Positions 29,501-38,283 of a DNA stretch of 64,000 bases are shown here, piece after piece. Every line of letters starts with the position of its first letter. Position 1 is the stretch's first letter. The translations under genes and the position numbers were made by a program. Location of the stretch: NCBI RefSeq assembly GCF_000002875.2, contig NC_009420.2, positions 1,288,467 through 1,352,466 on the forward strand, read 5' to 3'. A model generated the notes under the pieces. That model was not told the origin of the DNA and made no database searches. It saw only the letters and a program-made list of their open reading frames with translations. This DNA comes from Leishmania infantum JPCM5 (taxonomy: Eukaryota > Euglenozoa > Kinetoplastea > Trypanosomatida > Trypanosomatidae).

Positions 29501-32500
29501 AACGTCAGGAGAGGCCTCGGCAGCTCTCCTGCGTCGTCCAGCACCTCGTTCACCTCCTCCGCCTCCAGCACTGGCGTCATAGACGGCGGCGACGGCATCG
29601 ACACCCTCACTCTCTCAGCATCACTGTCGTGTTCGTCACCGTCCTCCTCGACGTAATCGGGGCTTCTCCGTGAGCATACCTGACAGGTAAAAACCACGTC
29701 ATCACCGGCGCGCAGCGCATCGAGGTACGAACATACTTCCCGGTCCACACGCACCACCTTCTCGGTTGCATTCGCCATGTGCGACAGCAGCTGCCGCTGC
29801 AGGGCGGCATGCCGCGTCTCACTTAGCAGTCGCTCCTCGCCCTGCTGACGCAGCAGTGCCGTGCCGGACTGTGGGCAGTTGTACACGCAACTTTGCAGCC
29901 ACAGACACAAGAAAAGCATGACGTGCCGGTGGGAGAAAACGAGCGCATTTCCGTCCACGTGTGAGGCATCCACGGACCACCCAATCAGCAGCCCCATCCA
30001 GAGCGGCAGCTTTGGTATGGCGTCGCGCACGCAAGGGCAGGCAGCGACCAAGGCGATAAGCGGAAGTAGGGCGTAGAGGGCGACGGTCAGACGCCACCAC
30101 CGCCAAAAGCTCCAGTGCAAACGCGGGTGTCGCGCCGCCAAGCACAGGCCAGCGAGAAGCAGCGCTGCACGTAGCACACAGGGAGGCGACGCCGTGGCAG
30201 AGCCGACGGCGACGGAGCCACATGCAACCAGCGGCACCCGGCGCGCTACGCTCACAACGACACCGCCTTTGCTTGGCGGAGCTGGGCCTGTCGAGAGGGG
30301 CGACGTGTCAGCCCCCTCGGCGGCTTCTTCGTCGCAGTGAAACACGCCAGCGACGTCCCTGAAAAAGTAACGTATTTCGTCAGGCGGCATCTCAGACAGC
30401 GACGCGGAAATGTCTTCGCGGTTCTCGCGCAGCTGCCGGGAATGGCGCCGCAACCAGTCCAGGAAGCTCGGGCTGTGGCTATGGCGAAGGAGATGTTCGC
30501 TTTCTTTGTCACGTGGCGCCCCGCTGCTGACTCGGAGCACCGCGCACGCCGCGGCGGCAGCGCAGCACACGCTCTGCAGCTCCGCCATCATCTTGTCTTC
30601 GTTAGTGGAGCCGCCAAACAAATACGGGTACGTGGCAAGGGCACTCCACCAAGGGAATACTGTATGTAGCCAGTGCAGCAAGTAGGCCAGCGCCATCAGA
30701 ACAGCAGTGGCCGACCCGCACGCACCGAAGAGCCAGCGTCGCCGCTGCAGCACGCCGCAGCTTCGCACTTCCGCCGAGATCCACACCACCGTGATCAGCA
30801 CACCAACCCCCCAGCCCAGGGCGATTTTTTGGGTGAGGTACAGCAGTACCCAGAGCAACAGCACGTAGAGGTGCGTCGCGCATGTGCGCTGCAGCCGGCA
30901 CCACATCCTTCCCCGTCCCGAACAAGTGGCCACCGTGTTGCGCTCTCTCCACCGAGCCAGCAACGCGCACTGCAGCTGCAGGAATTGAGCGGCACCAACC
31001 AACAACGGAGCTGCAGCAACGACCAACGTAGATGGAAGGTTCGCGGCGGAGCCCATCGCAGACGAGGGCTTCCAAAGGCCGAGAAGCTGTGCCGCAGATA
31101 CGCCAAGCCGCGTCTGCGCATCGAGCCAGCCGGGCGAGAACCACAGCTGGTATACACACTGCAGTGCAGCGTGCACGGCAGCCACGCCAAAGGTCCAGCA
31201 AGGGAAGACTCCGAGTCCCGGGCCAACCAAGTAGAGCGCCGCCAGAATGCTCGGCCGCTGCAAGGCAGTGTGGACCATGCCGGCGAGAATAGCTATGGAG
31301 AGCACATTGGAAAGCACCTTCGGCCACCACACAAGTGCCCGCCAAAACCAGGGCGTCGACGCCTCCGGTATACCGGTGGCGGGCGCTGCAGCCAGCGAGG
31401 ATGGCAGCGAGCTCGGTAGTGGATGTGGCCTCGCGGTGGCCGTCGCGAGCACAATGATTAGCCACCAAGGAATGGAGAGCGGTGTGAGCCACATGGCGGA
31501 GTCGGCGGGGAGGCCGATGTCCTGCGCGCAGCGCCCCTCCGATCCTGGCGGGCATCCGAGTGTGCGCAGGAGTTGCCAGAGCCGCGGCTGCACAGGCTCG
31601 AACTCCGCTGTCAGCATGCACATGAGCACCACCCCGCAGTAGCCCACAACGAAGAAGCGACGCCACACATACGCGAGTCTGTGCAACCGCAGGTGCTGCA
31701 GGAGGGCCACAGTAAAGAGAAGAAGGATAAGCCCCGTGACGCTTGCACTCCTCGGCAGCAGCAGGGCGATCCACGCGAGTGCCACGACGCCAGCGACCTG
31801 GTGCACCGTGCGGATGAAGCGTGCCCAGCTACAGCGGAACGCGAGGCACTGCGCGATGTGTGTCCAGTTGGTGAGCCACTTTGGCGTGTACCGGCTGCAC
31901 CACATGAGCACAAGCTGGGCGCAGAGGTACGGCGCACAGTCTTCCCACGTAAGGGAGGTGAGGCCCACGTAGTTGCAAAGAGTGGCCTTGAGGAAAGACG
32001 GCTGCGTTCCCGTGGGAACGAGCTGACGCTGCTGCTGCTGCTGTCGCTGCTTTTCGTCGCCGGCGGCAAAGACGCCATAGCAAAGCTGCACACCGACAAC
32101 AACGGCCACACACACCGGCGGCACCGAGCGCACCCGTCGGTATAGCATGGCGTTGCCGCCGATCACGCTGACGCAGAGTGACACCACCAGACACGTGGCA
32201 TGGAGAAGGTCCATGGAGACGCCGCTGGTGCCGAGAACAAACATACAGAAGATGACAGCGTAGGTGTAGAAGGGGCCACTGACGAGGAGCTGGGCCACTT
32301 CCTCCACCGTGAGGCCCCCTCGCGAAGCGACAGGCGAGGAGGCGCCTGACTGTTGCGCGGCAGCTGCGCAGATGGCGTTGAGCTCGATGGTGCGCGGCGA
32401 GCGTCCCACGGCGACTTGAAACAAATAACGCATCTGTTTTCGGTCTGCCGCGGCGTCGCTCAGCTGTGCACGCAGCCACGTAACCTGTACAGAGTCTGTG

Positions 32501-34131
32501 AAATGCGCGTTGGCTTCGGTAGAAAACCCCACGCGGTTTACAAGCGACGACCGCGACGGCGCAGCGGGCTCCGCACCCTCGTGAGCGCTGTTGCCGCCAC
32601 CGCCGGTGCCGTCCACACCTGCGATACTCACGTATACTCCAAAAAGGAGAGCGATGAGATGCTCCGCGACAACTTGCGCACCGACAGCACGACCATCGTC
32701 CGGGTATGCGGGCCTTGCTGGTGACCACTGCCCCCATGCCGCGGTGCGCGGATTGCCCGCCAACGCTTGAAACACATACTGTACGAGAATCGTGCAGCAC
32801 AGCACGGCCAGTGCACAAGCGATGGCGATACGGTGCGGCGAAGGTGGTGCCATCGGACTCTGTACCAGGCCGCCAGCGCAGCAGCAGAGGTGGAGCAGCC
32901 ACACTGCCGTCGAGACGAGACTGGGGTAGTAGACAGCGTACGCGAGGAGAGCCGTGATACAAGCAATGGCAACCACCTGTGGTGCTCGTCGGTGACGATT
33001 GGGCAACCTTTCGCCACGTGCGGACGTCGATGGCGAAAAAGCGTCGGGCACCGGCGTGACCAGCACCGGCTGATCCCTCGCAGCGAGCAGGCGAGTGGCC
33101 TCTCCGCTAGCTGGCACCGCCGCATCGGCGCCACTATCAGGTAAGGCGCTCTCTGACGATTCCGTGCCGTGGCACATGAATGCTGCGCCGAGGAAGACGC
33201 CTGCCATGCCCACCATCTGCATCGCGTAGCGAAGACCTGCAACAGTGTCCAAGGCGGCGGGGCCCATGCCGAGCAGCCTGCACCAGTCACCGTGCGCATT
33301 CGTGAAAAAGAAAAAGGCCCCGTTCTGGGTTACACACACACACACAAGGACCACCGCGACGGCGGTTCCGAATGCGTGAGGAATGTGGCGCTGCGCCCCT
33401 TTCCCGCTCTGCACCGCACGGCCCGGCGGTTTCCGGATGCGGTGCTCGACGTACAGGAAAGCTGCTGCAAAAACAAAGGTGAAACCTTCTAGACACAAGC
33501 CGACCAGACTCGGCTCAGCGGTCCAAGCAGCAGCCCAGCTAAAGAGGGACAGCAACGGCCCAGCTGCGGGGCGATGAGCGGCGAGCGCCGCGCCTGCCCA
33601 GCGAGGAAGGAAGCTCGAAGGTACCGGCCTGTCCTGCACCGTGCGCGTGGCGTCATTACGAGAGAGAACGCGACCGGCGAGAGTGCGCTTCAGGATTGAC
33701 AGATATGCCCCCAGGACTACGGCTGTGGCTAATGGCCACACGATCGTGTTGACGTAATCTGCAGCGTCCCACTGCTGGACGCCGAGGAGAGCCCAAAGAG
33801 GGTAGAGAGTTCTCCATACGGCCTTTTGCACCCATGCTGTGTTGTACTGCAGCGTTGTGACTAAGTTTGCGACAAGGCTGCACACTGTCGAGGCCACCAA
33901 GGAGGCAAGTAACACTTGCCAGAGGCGCAAAGGAAAGAGATGCTGACCGATGAGTGCGCTGCGGTGCTTACTGCAGTAAACAAGGCCCCCAATCAGCCAC
34001 ATCGGGGCTCGCAGGCTCACAGCGCTGATAGTGGCGAGCGCAAAAAAAAGAACGTGCAGCGTCGCCACGCGCCGTCGAGAAATCGGCGCCGGCCCTCCGT
34101 CCATCGTGATGAATTCGTGAGAGGACGACAT
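26530..34131 (-). CDS. Piezo-family mechanosensitive ion channel
   Basis: A 2,533-residue polytopic protein, close to animal PIEZO lengths, with dozens of hydrophobic helices through the first ~2,070 residues. The C-terminal pore half shows the Piezo order. First is VMDRMLYVQRSMRLKA (cf. 'vDRalYlrk'), then YWWWRNAV, YFALKVVALVLSVTQVCRGFP and HLGSLLSYSFTVYRSLPFLWEL. The last ends in PFLWELRTLVDW at residue ~1997, the PFEW-type element. VEDIYVYVYQCRDR forms the anchor. An extracellular cap (~2083-2372) carries N-glycosylation sequons. One inner helix follows (~2374-2415), then a cytosolic tail AREYGDLRLEHTIYLEL, as in Piezo C-terminal domains. A poly-Ser run lies in the cap and a basic tail ends the protein. 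The start is the ATG at 34131; an ATG at 34104 is an alternative. It should be a non-selective cation channel gated by membrane tension; location is unknown. Confidence 0.85.
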   Translation of the reverse strand: MSSSHEFITMDGGPAPISRRRVATLHVLFFALATISAVSLRAPMWLIGGLVYCSKHRSALIGQHLFPLRLWQVLLASLVASTVCSLVANLVTTLQYNTAWVQKAVWRTLYPLWALLGVQQWDAADYVNTIVWPLATAVVLGAYLSILKRTLAGRVLSRNDATRTVQDRPVPSSFLPRWAGAALAAHRPAAGPLLSLFSWAAAWTAEPSLVGLCLEGFTFVFAAAFLYVEHRIRKPPGRAVQSGKGAQRHIPHAFGTAVAVVLVCVCVTQNGAFFFFTNAHGDWCRLLGMGPAALDTVAGLRYAMQMVGMAGVFLGAAFMCHGTESSESALPDSGADAAVPASGEATRLLAARDQPVLVTPVPDAFSPSTSARGERLPNRHRRAPQVVAIACITALLAYAVYYPSLVSTAVWLLHLCCCAGGLVQSPMAPPSPHRIAIACALAVLCCTILVQYVFQALAGNPRTAAWGQWSPARPAYPDDGRAVGAQVVAEHLIALLFGVYVSIAGVDGTGGGGNSAHEGAEPAAPSRSSLVNRVGFSTEANAHFTDSVQVTWLRAQLSDAAADRKQMRYLFQVAVGRSPRTIELNAICAAAAQQSGASSPVASRGGLTVEEVAQLLVSGPFYTYAVIFCMFVLGTSGVSMDLLHATCLVVSLCVSVIGGNAMLYRRVRSVPPVCVAVVVGVQLCYGVFAAGDEKQRQQQQQRQLVPTGTQPSFLKATLCNYVGLTSLTWEDCAPYLCAQLVLMWCSRYTPKWLTNWTHIAQCLAFRCSWARFIRTVHQVAGVVALAWIALLLPRSASVTGLILLLFTVALLQHLRLHRLAYVWRRFFVVGYCGVVLMCMLTAEFEPVQPRLWQLLRTLGCPPGSEGRCAQDIGLPADSAMWLTPLSIPWWLIIVLATATARPHPLPSSLPSSLAAAPATGIPEASTPWFWRALVWWPKVLSNVLSIAILAGMVHTALQRPSILAALYLVGPGLGVFPCWTFGVAAVHAALQCVYQLWFSPGWLDAQTRLGVSAAQLLGLWKPSSAMGSAANLPSTLVVAAAPLLVGAAQFLQLQCALLARWRERNTVATCSGRGRMWCRLQRTCATHLYVLLLWVLLYLTQKIALGWGVGVLITVVWISAEVRSCGVLQRRRWLFGACGSATAVLMALAYLLHWLHTVFPWWSALATYPYLFGGSTNEDKMMAELQSVCCAAAAACAVLRVSSGAPRDKESEHLLRHSHSPSFLDWLRRHSRQLRENREDISASLSEMPPDEIRYFFRDVAGVFHCDEEAAEGADTSPLSTGPAPPSKGGVVVSVARRVPLVACGSVAVGSATASPPCVLRAALLLAGLCLAARHPRLHWSFWRWWRLTVALYALLPLIALVAACPCVRDAIPKLPLWMGLLIGWSVDASHVDGNALVFSHRHVMLFLCLWLQSCVYNCPQSGTALLRQQGEERLLSETRHAALQRQLLSHMANATEKVVRVDREVCSYLDALRAGDDVVFTCQVCSRRSPDYVEEDGDEHDSDAERVRVSMPSPPSMTPVLEAEEVNEVLDDAGELPRPLLTFPAADGRSNAPTLSSDQAQPPLSRCWRQRCARWLRRICDKLAACTYHPSEYRLSAVAADSSTSTLWLLSQYALRAAVQVVLRHTPFALLGCSVVNSLLTGCLWELIGLCYVVQVALAYHPHPPRLVYKALGVYVGAGVLLKEAASMWTIFGNTNSSLITALSWILLPLKGQDRSSSNSNQVWANVPYSRGPLRYGTLWMDLVTIGVIVLHDRVCIIHGVHVERDQQQSMERDRSDVTAMLEGPASSAGGASLSTSVTAATTVSPSASFLLLTPISHGTSIISAFRALVADYSQNLLTVPGVGEDWYISYTSVDSLALLIVAVYYSRIAGNNNGTLQDNVQNNLLPGPMALLICVSVLQLVMDRMLYVQRSMRLKAIANGVCAISYTLFYWWWRNAVTVSEHATGNVYFALKVVALVLSVTQVCRGFPVHRRRHIFTTHLGSLLSYSFTVYRSLPFLWELRTLVDWTVLRTSLSLQEYLTVEDIYVYVYQCRDRYLEKHRNNEKLGDAVAPLSKWAFGVSRLALVLLALLGPLLYYSTYNPSTVANSATQLNFQLSFFGAYDFFATTVRDNVTTPEGWWTWIERTRPTLGSYGFMAEGKTVQLMEFTSCSSSLWMASPQAVRQVLAGLRAVASNASSAYMLQTLEVSRSVSSTDAAAAASLVNRWPIPWDTAQDLVAILERETSGTRGAAVEDSENSSSSSSSSSSIVVGSASLPFFYSPFVFNRASRIDGLPTSLRFPHRNQHNCTLELNHNTDVALNSLVRYWCLHCAPLFPEGNIPSENSSSAAEWRCLTTGEGCDDFNYEDATGGSGSRTVRASLAAQMNSRVAAKQVPMYMVIISGTVVMGISLLKGIGIVALYTTFVLALGRLLRSVLTNQTSTLLYSNMANPAALQNMVRCMEMAREYGDLRLEHTIYLELVDLLRSAERLFRVTGPLRCMYGDAGHEDLFGLGQVRRRNIRRNPSVEAHEGEAGEGHGDSGVPAAVPHPAQGG
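27387..27420. repeat. Trinucleotide repeat encoding poly-Ser in Piezo cap
   Basis: A GCT/ACT-type trinucleotide run on the strand shown encodes about ten consecutive Ser in the predicted extracellular cap of the Piezo protein. It is in frame, so changes of whole units would alter only Ser number. Confidence 0.8.
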
Positions 34132-35302
34132 CAAAACAAGAAAAAAAGGTCGTTGCTCGCTTTCTGTGCTGCTGCTGCTGATGCCGGCGCGTGCGCGTGG
34201 GCAGGGCGGAGAAAGGAGCAGCTAAATGCGTATGGACGCGCCTTTTCTATTCTAGGGAGATGATGTATGGATGTATGTATGCGTGTGTCGGCCGAGCCCC
34301 CGTATGCCTATGGCGCACCCTCCAAGACACATGCGATGGAGCAACACCACCACAAAAACACAAAGAGGGCGAAGCTTGATGCGTGCGACGCGTCACGTTG
34401 AACCGATGACCAATAACGAAGCAGTGGAATACTTGAGTAGGAAAGCAAAGCAGAAGGAGAAAGGATGCAGCTGTGCTAGAAATAGAGGGCGTATGAGCAG
34501 GTGCGTGTAGGTGGGGTGATGGTCAAGCCCAAACGCGCAATCCTACTGATGCCGACGTACGCGTTGGTTCGTTGTCCACCCCCCAGGCATCGGCTGCCGA
34601 CAACCCGAGAATGCAGCGCGCACCCGCGAAGACACTAGAGGAATTCGATCGAGAAAAAAGACGCAAACGAAGCGAGAGAGAGAGAGAGCCGACGAGGAGG
34701 TAACCCACGCGCTTGAAGAGATTTTGCTCGCCACGCACTGCACGGACTGACGGCTGCAGGAGTGCCATGCTAGTTGTGCCCGAGAGAGAGGGAAGGAAGG
34801 AAGGGGGAGGGGGTGCCAGAGAAGAGGTAGGATCAGCAGCCTATGTGCCAGCGCACGGGTGCTCACGCTACGCACGAGGGAATGGTGACGTGCACAGATG
34901 GTTTCCAGTATCCCTTGCACGAGAGCCAAACAGAAGCATGTCGGCTCTCTTCTTTTCTTTTCGAGGTTCGCAAAGCTCGAGAGCGCGGCGTGCTCTCTAC
35001 ATCACAGCGCTCTTGCGTCAGCCGTCCGCATCAGCGTCTGCGAACACCGATCGCCTCGCCTCGCCTCCCCCCATATATATATATGTGTGTGTGCGTGACT
35101 GGCACTTCACATGCATGCAGCCTTAGAGATGTGGATCTCCCATGCCTGTCGGAACAACTACGCAGTCCCCTACAAAAAAAAAAGGTAACGCGCGCTGCAG
35201 CATACACATGCAAACCCACAAGCACCCCATACAAAACACCGACAAGGCAGGAGGAGGAGAACGAGAGAAAAGAACGTCAACAGCCTCACCTCGAACAGTC
35301 CA
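34132..35302. other. Intergenic spacer
   Basis: 5' flank of Piezo and 3' flank of the 195-aa gene. An AT repeat at 35073-35084 runs into a GT repeat. A pyrimidine tract directly abuts the Piezo ATG with no AG between, so the acceptor must lie further upstream (around 34176) or the start further in. No gene seen. Confidence 0.55.
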
Positions 35303-35890
35303 TCAGTTGTTGTACAAGGTCGAGCGGGCACCCGTGACGAAGTCCGGCGTGCCCCAGCGACGCTGCAGCTTGCCGTGAGACTTGATAACGTTCCACATAT
35401 GCGCCTTGCGCCACTGACTAAGGGACGTGTTTTCGATCGTGTTGTCAGCGATGATGGCCTGAATGCGCGAGTTGACATACTCATCCATGACAGTGCTGTT
35501 CGCTGCCTTGCCCTCCTCGGTGTGCACACGTTGATTCCACCGCATAATCTGCGCGTGCGATGGGTGCGACACGAAGACGCCGCCGTCCTCGAGAGCAAAC
35601 ATGCGAAATGTTGGAGACAACGTGCGCGTCGTTGCGGAAAGGCCGCGGTTGTCGGCAAAGTCGTCTCGCTGCTCCACGCTAGTGGTGGCTGGTGGTGGTG
35701 GTGGCACCGGCATCACCTTGAAGGTGCGGTCCTTCTTGGGGCTGTAGACAGACATACCAAAGCCACCAAAGCCGTAACGCACAAAGCCGCGGTTGTACAC
35801 GCGGCCGTAACGCGTACCCGCATTAGGGTGCTGCGCGCGTTTCTTCTGATGCGACTGCACACGCAGCACCGCTTGAGTAAGCCGCAGCAT
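35303..35890 (-). CDS. Putative mitochondrial protein, possible mitoribosomal subunit
   Basis: A 195-residue basic protein from the ATG at 35890; upstream in-frame sequence is leader-like. The N-terminus MLRLTQAVLRVQSHQKKR is a likely mitochondrial presequence. A Gly/Tyr/Arg-rich segment follows (RYGRVYNRGFVRYGFGGFGM). Then come a PPPPP linker, FRMFALEDGGVFVSHP, and a helical C-terminal half (EEGKAANSTVMDEYVNSRI, LSQWRKAHMWNVIKSHGKLQ). Size, charge and presequence suit a kinetoplastid mitoribosomal protein. The early basic Gly-rich stretch plus 'FALedGgV' weakly recalls bL27, but the rest of that family's signature is absent, so no name is given. Confidence 0.6.
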   Translation of the reverse strand: MLRLTQAVLRVQSHQKKRAQHPNAGTRYGRVYNRGFVRYGFGGFGMSVYSPKKDRTFKVMPVPPPPPATTSVEQRDDFADNRGLSATTRTLSPTFRMFALEDGGVFVSHPSHAQIMRWNQRVHTEEGKAANSTVMDEYVNSRIQAIIADNTIENTSLSQWRKAHMWNVIKSHGKLQRRWGTPDFVTGARSTLYNN

Positions 35891-36725
35891 CACTGCGTTG
35901 TAGCGCCGCCGTGCCCGTCCAGGCGCGCAAAGGTCAACAGATCTGCAGATGACTACGCGATGTGAGCGTATGGGAGAGCGAGGAGCGGCAGCCTTGGTGA
36001 CGCAAGACTCCTTGCTCTTACTGCCTTGAGTGAGACAGGGGGGGGTAGTAGAGCTATCGGTGCGCATCAGACAGTAAAGGAATGTGGACACAAGTAGAGG
36101 TGGTAGGTGTGAGGGAGAAAGGGCAGATCCGCGCGCATGGGAGGGAGGGTGCAACAAGGGAGAGCAGGATAGAACGAAAGCGAAGCGTACCCCGCTTCTA
36201 AAAAGATACTCGGATGGCAGGCTGTCGCAGAGGGGGAGGGGGGCTGCTGACGCGCAGACTCTAAAGACGGCGCAACAAATGCTATCCACGCAAATCGTGG
36301 CGGGACTACAGTCAGCAGTCACCTCTGCTCGCGCGTCGCACAGAGGGTACGGCAACAGGAAAAGCCACAAAAAGCTGCGACCACCTTTATTCATTCGGCG
36401 CCTCTCTCTTCAGTCGATTTCGCGCTCCTTGTGATGGTGCCGCTGCTTGGGTCACCGTTAACAGCGCACCAGAGAGTAGATGCACGGATGCGTGTGCGCT
36501 CCACAAGAAGCGTCGTACCTGCACACAGGCATTTCATCGCCCCCACGCTCAAGACCCTCGGCCCAACTGCACGCACGCAGACGGGCGGTTCGAAACGAAA
36601 AAAAAAAGGTGGCGAGGCGAGTGCTTGCGCCTCGTGTGCACGCGCTCTATGCAATCATGCTCATCTCCTGCTCCTGTCACATATCTCTGGCTTTGGCGAG
36701 TGAGGATGTAGCAGCCTAAAGTGCG
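35891..36725. other. Intergenic spacer
   Basis: 5' flank of the 195-aa gene and 3' flank of the 110-aa gene. Short purine and pyrimidine tracts, an A run at about 36599-36607. No gene seen. Confidence 0.6.
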
Positions 36726-37058
36726 TTAGTCGTTGCGTGCCTGTCGAATTGCCTGCACCCTCTCCAACACAGCATCTACGCAATCCTCTCTGCCTCCGGC
36801 TGCTGCGTCGTGCGCGTTGGCAACTCTCGCCAAGAGGGAATCCACCTCCTCCTGGAGAATCGCCGTGCGGACGTGCGCGGCCCGCACATCGCGCGCCACG
36901 TCCTCATCGAGCTGCTGAAGACACGAAGCGGCGTCCGCTGGAGCTGGCGCGTGCGTAGACTGGGAGCGCTGTGGCGCGCGCTGCACTGACGACATCTCCA
37001 CCACCACACCAGAGGGCCCATAAGCGGGGGTCGCTGAGTCCACTGTCGTCGGATCCAT
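36726..37058 (-). CDS. Small acidic coiled-coil protein
   Basis: A 110-residue protein from the ATG at 37058. Family not recognised. The first 45 residues are disordered (Pro, Ser, Thr). Residues about 46-108 form an Ala/Glu/Arg-rich amphipathic helix with two coiled-coil segments (LQQLDEDVARDVRAAHV, AILQEEVDSLLARVANAH) broken by a short AAAGGRED loop. This size and layout recur in small helical-bundle subunits (for example BLOC/BORC-type or tethering complexes), but the sequence does not single one out. Codon use favours a real gene. Confidence 0.55.
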   Translation of the reverse strand: MDPTTVDSATPAYGPSGVVVEMSSVQRAPQRSQSTHAPAPADAASCLQQLDEDVARDVRAAHVRTAILQEEVDSLLARVANAHDAAAGGREDCVDAVLERVQAIRQARND

Positions 37059-37611
37059 TCTTGCGTTCTTTTATTCGTTGGCTACGGGTGGCTCAACTAT
37101 GTGGGCGCAATGATAGCAGTTCGCGGCAGTACGAAGGAGAGGAGGGAGAGATGGAAAGGAGAGAGTCATGAAGCGCACACCGCATCGACTGATGTGACAT
37201 ACGCTGAGGAAGGCGGCCTCAACGCTTGCGTGCTTGCCCCCTCCTCTCTCCCAACTCCGCCACAGGACGCACGAGGGGTGCTGTGCTGTCAGCGTGCGAC
37301 ACACGCACGAGAAGGAACAGCTCGGACGCTCCTTGTGCCTGCTCACGACTTGCACCGCCGTTTCCTCTCTGGTCACGTGCGGCCATGGCTCTGCATAGGT
37401 GCTGACGTCGCACAGGAAGGAAATATGGGACGGAGGATAGTGCCGGTGACGACAACGGCAGTGACCAGAGCCCATGCTTAAGAGCCGAATCTCACAAGCG
37501 CCGAGAGGAGAGACCAGACGAGTTTTTCGCATCAGATGCAGATGTGCCATCGTTCTTTCTCTCATGCTTAAATGGCCAGGGCGATTACGCTGCATGCGGG
37601 GTAGAGGCAGA
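37059..37611. other. Intergenic spacer
   Basis: 5' flank of the 110-aa gene and 3' flank of the bromodomain gene. Nothing recognisable beyond purine-rich stretches around 37125-37165. Confidence 0.6.
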
Positions 37612-38283
37612 CTAGCTCCGCGTGCGAGACTTGGAGTAGTTGTCTACGATACGCTCCAGGTTGCGGAAGTGCTTCCGCTTGAGCATGTCAAAGTTCACAG
37701 CACCCGTCTCGTCAATCGACGTGGGGTCGTCGCGGCGGAGGTACTCGGCAATGTTGTCGATGAGCTGCTGCTCCTGCATCGACGAAATGACCCGGAAGAG
37801 CCGCTCAGCCTCCTCGACGGTGATGCGCTGATCGTCCTGGTAGGCGCGACGGATTCGGTCTAGCGCGGATCGGCACTTGCCCGCCTCGGTGGCCAAGAGC
37901 GAGTTGGCACCGTTGAAGGTAATGCAGTTTTTCCAGATGAGCTCCACGTCTTCCATCACCTGTAGGGCGGTGGAATAGGTGTCGCCCTTTACAATGTTGT
38001 CGAGAATGTGTCGCAGGCTCATGGGTGACTTGACCACGTCGTAGTACGTGAAAATTTCCTGCGCCAGCGCGTTGACGGGCTCGCGAAACCACACAGAGCT
38101 CTCTTCCTCATTGTAGAGCTTGTAGATACAGTGATACAGCTCAGCCACCTCGGGGATGGTCTCTAGGGACTGTCGATGCGCGTGCTTGCCGGCTGGCAGC
38201 GGCCGTGGGTGCTTCAAGGCACAGTCGATGTACTGCACCCAGTAATCAATCTTACCCAGCGCATCGCCGGGTTGAGAGGCCAT
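37612..38283 (-). CDS. Bromodomain factor
   Basis: A 223-residue protein from the ATG at 38283, 13 bases after a clear splice acceptor. Residues about 45-150 form a bromodomain. The ZA loop reads VWFREPVNALAQEIFTYYDV and KSPMSLRHILDNI (cf. 'F..PVd...l.dY..vIk.PMdL..I'). Helix B has MEDVELIWKNC and is followed by ITFNGANS, whose Asn124 sits where the acetyl-lysine-anchoring Asn is expected. The C-terminal 75 residues are helical (EEAERLFRVISSMQEQQL) and end in a basic tail (KSRTRS). Kinetoplastids have several small bromodomain factors that mark transcription start regions through acetylated histones. I cannot say which numbered BDF this is. There is no ET or second bromodomain. Confidence 0.9.
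   Translation of the reverse strand: MASQPGDALGKIDYWVQYIDCALKHPRPLPAGKHAHRQSLETIPEVAELYHCIYKLYNEEESSVWFREPVNALAQEIFTYYDVVKSPMSLRHILDNIVKGDTYSTALQVMEDVELIWKNCITFNGANSLLATEAGKCRSALDRIRRAYQDDQRITVEEAERLFRVISSMQEQQLIDNIAEYLRRDDPTSIDETGAVNFDMLKRKHFRNLERIVDNYSKSRTRS

Noticed and set aside
30602..32962. Long minus-strand frames of 390 and 377 codons within the Piezo gene
   Set aside because: Out-of-frame overlaps of the Piezo reading frame; Cys/Arg/His-rich products typical of frame-shifted G/C-rich genes.
26530..34131. Reading the giant membrane protein as a pecanex-like or generic polytopic transporter
   Set aside because: The ordered C-terminal motifs (PFLWEL...VEDIY, cap, single inner helix, LEHTIYLEL) fit Piezo; no transporter signature was found.
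35303..35890. Assignment of the 195-aa protein to bL27m
   Set aside because: Only a short basic Gly-rich segment and 'FALEDGGV' resemble bL27; the central signature of that family is missing.
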